DNA of 64,000 bases from Mesostigma viride (Eukaryota; Streptophyta; Mesostigmatophyceae; Mesostigmatales; Mesostigmataceae). Under the pieces are notes generated by a model. It searched no databases. It was not told the DNA's origin and saw nothing but the letters and a program-made list of their open reading frames with translations. This document shows, in pieces, positions 62,782 through 64,000 of the stretch. The translations under genes were made by a program, and so were the position numbers. Positions within the stretch are counted from its first letter, which is position 1, and the number at the start of each line of letters is the position of its first letter. Where the stretch lies: positions 2,558,102 through 2,622,101 of the forward strand of contig RPFO01000276.1 of assembly GCA_009746045.1 (NCBI GenBank), in the 5' to 3' direction.

Positions 62782-63960
62782 TCAGGGTAGACGTCGGGTT
62801 GATGGCGCATGCATCCCAGGGGACCGTGTCAAGCCAACGCCAACTGGCCGAGTAGTCGGGCGGCGGGGGCTGGGAGCCGGGGGGAGCCGAGGCGGGAGGG
62901 GGGAGGGGGCCGGGACTGCTGGCCGGTTGAGGGGCCGTTGAGCAACACAGGCGCGCGCGTGCTGAGCGCGCCCGTGAATGGAGTACACCCGCTGGCAGTG
63001 AGCTTCCGGGCACCGGTAACAGCTCATGGCCTGCAGATCCGCCGCGCCGAGATCGGGGTGCACAGCGCGAAGGTGCTGGCAGAGGAGGTTACGGTTGTGG
63101 AACACACCCGCACACGGGGACCCCGTGGGAAGCAGCACGGCACACCGGTGAAGGCCGTCGGCGGGCGCTGAGTGGCGGGGAGCGGCGCCAGCAAAGGCAG
63201 GACGTGGGGCCTGCGGCGTCTCCCCAGCCGGGCCGGCAGGCGCGCGCACCACGACCCGACCAGCGCCCGGCAGGCCCGCCGGGGCCACGGAGGAGGCAGT
63301 GCCCACCGGGGAGACCCCCAGCGGAGGGGGATCGAGAACGCCGGCGCCCCTCCCAGGGGGACTCGCCAGCGCGCCCGCGACCACCCCAGGCCCCGGCAAC
63401 GAGGCCGGGGGCGGAGGCCGAGGGGTCGGGGAGGCAGCTGGCCCCGGGGCCCGGTGGGGACCCGGCAGGGGACCCAGCGAGACCGGGGGCGGGCCGAGAG
63501 GAAGCGCAGTCCCAGGGGGCGGCACAACAGCCCGGCACAACGGGCAGCGCGGCACGGAGTGGAGCAAGCTGCGCGCGATGCACGCTTGATGGAATGTGTG
63601 GCCGCACGCGGGCAGGCGACACAAGCCATCCCCCGGCCGGAAGGGCTCAAGGCAGATGGCACAGGAGCCCGACTCGGGGTCGTCCCCCTCCAGAAGGGAC
63701 CGGACATGAGGGGGGGGCGGGTCCCAGCCGGCCTCCCAGCAACCCGGGAGGGCGGCAATCTGGGCGCGCGAGAGGATGCCGACCGGTTGGTCAGCCGCGG
63801 GGTGCCATTCGTGCGGGATGCCTGCCAACTCCAGGATGTCGTGGAGGAAGGCAGAAACAGGCGTCCCCGCGGTTAGGGGCTGGGCGCGCCCGGCCGAGTC
63901 CACCAAGATGGCCTGGCCGCCCTGAACCGCGATGGGGGCCCCGAACTCCACACGCAGCAT
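62782..63960 (-). CDS. RLE-LINE N-terminal region with RING-H2 and C2H2 fingers
   Basis: 392 residues. Residues ~98-142 are a complete RING-H2 finger: CAIC ... CGHTFHQAC ... CPLC (C3-H2-C3), as in E3 ubiquitin ligases. A ~130-residue Pro/Gly/Ala-rich linker follows. Then come CAVLLPTGSPC...HLRAVH and CPEAHC...HARAC, zinc-finger-like motifs similar to the N-terminal DNA-binding fingers of R2-type LINEs. After about 62870 coding continues in another frame (WRWLDTVPWDACAINPTSTL). The first Met at 63960 is not necessarily the true start, as the frame is near the window edge. The RING role is inferred: it might modify host or element proteins. Confidence 0.7.
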   Translation of the reverse strand: MLRVEFGAPIAVQGGQAILVDSAGRAQPLTAGTPVSAFLHDILELAGIPHEWHPAADQPVGILSRAQIAALPGCWEAGWDPPPPHVRSLLEGDDPESGSCAICLEPFRPGDGLCRLPACGHTFHQACIARSLLHSVPRCPLCRAVVPPPGTALPLGPPPVSLGPLPGPHRAPGPAASPTPRPPPPASLPGPGVVAGALASPPGRGAGVLDPPPLGVSPVGTASSVAPAGLPGAGRVVVRAPAGPAGETPQAPRPAFAGAAPRHSAPADGLHRCAVLLPTGSPCAGVFHNRNLLCQHLRAVHPDLGAADLQAMSCYRCPEAHCQRVYSIHGRAQHARACVAQRPLNRPAVPAPSPLPPRLPPAPSPRRPTTRPVGVGLTRSPGMHAPSTRRLP

Positions 63961-64000
63961 GGCGGCCTGCGCCAGGCTGAGGGAGGTGATGAGAAAGCCC

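Larger units (their letters stand above)
59803..64000 (-). mobile_element. RLE-LINE copy 2 (runs off the window)
   Basis: A non-LTR element with one long coding region, broken by several one-base frame changes. From N to C: RING-H2 finger and C2H2-type fingers (63960-62782), linker (62870-62640), RT (62637-about 61400), thumb and connector, CCHC finger and restriction-like endonuclease (about 60580-59947). The 5' end is outside the window. Nearly every frame break is at a run of G or C. Confidence 0.85.

Noticed and set aside
62227-63980. Long plus-strand frames opposite the RLE-LINE
   Set aside because: Composition is only Arg/Gly/Pro/Ala, there are no motifs, and the minus strand has RING, RT and endonuclease signatures.

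Overview
The window looks like nuclear DNA of a photosynthetic eukaryote of the green lineage, most likely an alga with a large, repeat-rich genome. The one recognisable host gene is a nuclear psbY with a plastid transit peptide and thylakoid cleavage sites (9306-10520, minus). Almost everything else is transposable elements inserted into each other. The species is not established from the sequence. Element names used here (LINE-A, LINE-B, LINE-C, LTR-X, TIR-1, CACTA-1, RLE-LINE) are my own labels.

Layout. 1-8750 is a stack of non-LTR elements. LINE-A encodes only a gag-like ORF1 protein and LINE-C encodes a reverse transcriptase. Copies sit inside one another with 9-15 bp target-site duplications (TSDs). 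A tRNA-like SINE occurs here twice and again at 14.7 kb. psbY follows at 9.3-10.5 kb, with four tandem 258-bp PsbY units. 12.2-14.4 kb is a satellite of about ten ~192-bp units. From 17.3 to 37.9 kb lies a broken tnp2-type transposase gene (minus). It is split by a LINE-B copy (35571-37554) and by a 16.3-kb LTR element, LTR-X (18380-34713: 473-bp LTRs that read as identical, TSD ACATC). LTR-X is split in turn by an 8.2-kb terminal-inverted-repeat element in gag (TIR-1, 19306-27482, TSD TCCC) and by a LINE-B copy between protease and RT. TIR-1 contains a small LINE-A stub. 38-47 kb holds fold-back elements, a hAT fragment, a tnp2 fragment, tandem repeats and unrecognised DNA. 47.4-58.3 kb is a Ty3/gypsy element whose leader is interrupted by a 5.6-kb CACTA element (48313-53941). 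59-64 kb holds an R2/Dualen-like LINE with RT, a restriction-like endonuclease and an N-terminal RING finger, plus a 5'-truncated copy placed head-to-tail.

How the parts may work together. LINE-A and LINE-C share about 45 nt at the 3' end: a small CTCC...GGAG hairpin and then a short tandem A/T-rich tail. LINE-A and LINE-B copies with real 5' ends and TSDs carry only ORF1. This suggests a split system in which ORF1-only elements use the RT of LINE-C. TIR-1 and CACTA-1 share a homologous interior but have different ends and different subterminal arrays. LTR-X has the unusual order integrase - protease - RT - RNase H. Many retroelement reading frames break at G/C homopolymers. Paired copies of one element show a one-base difference at such a run.
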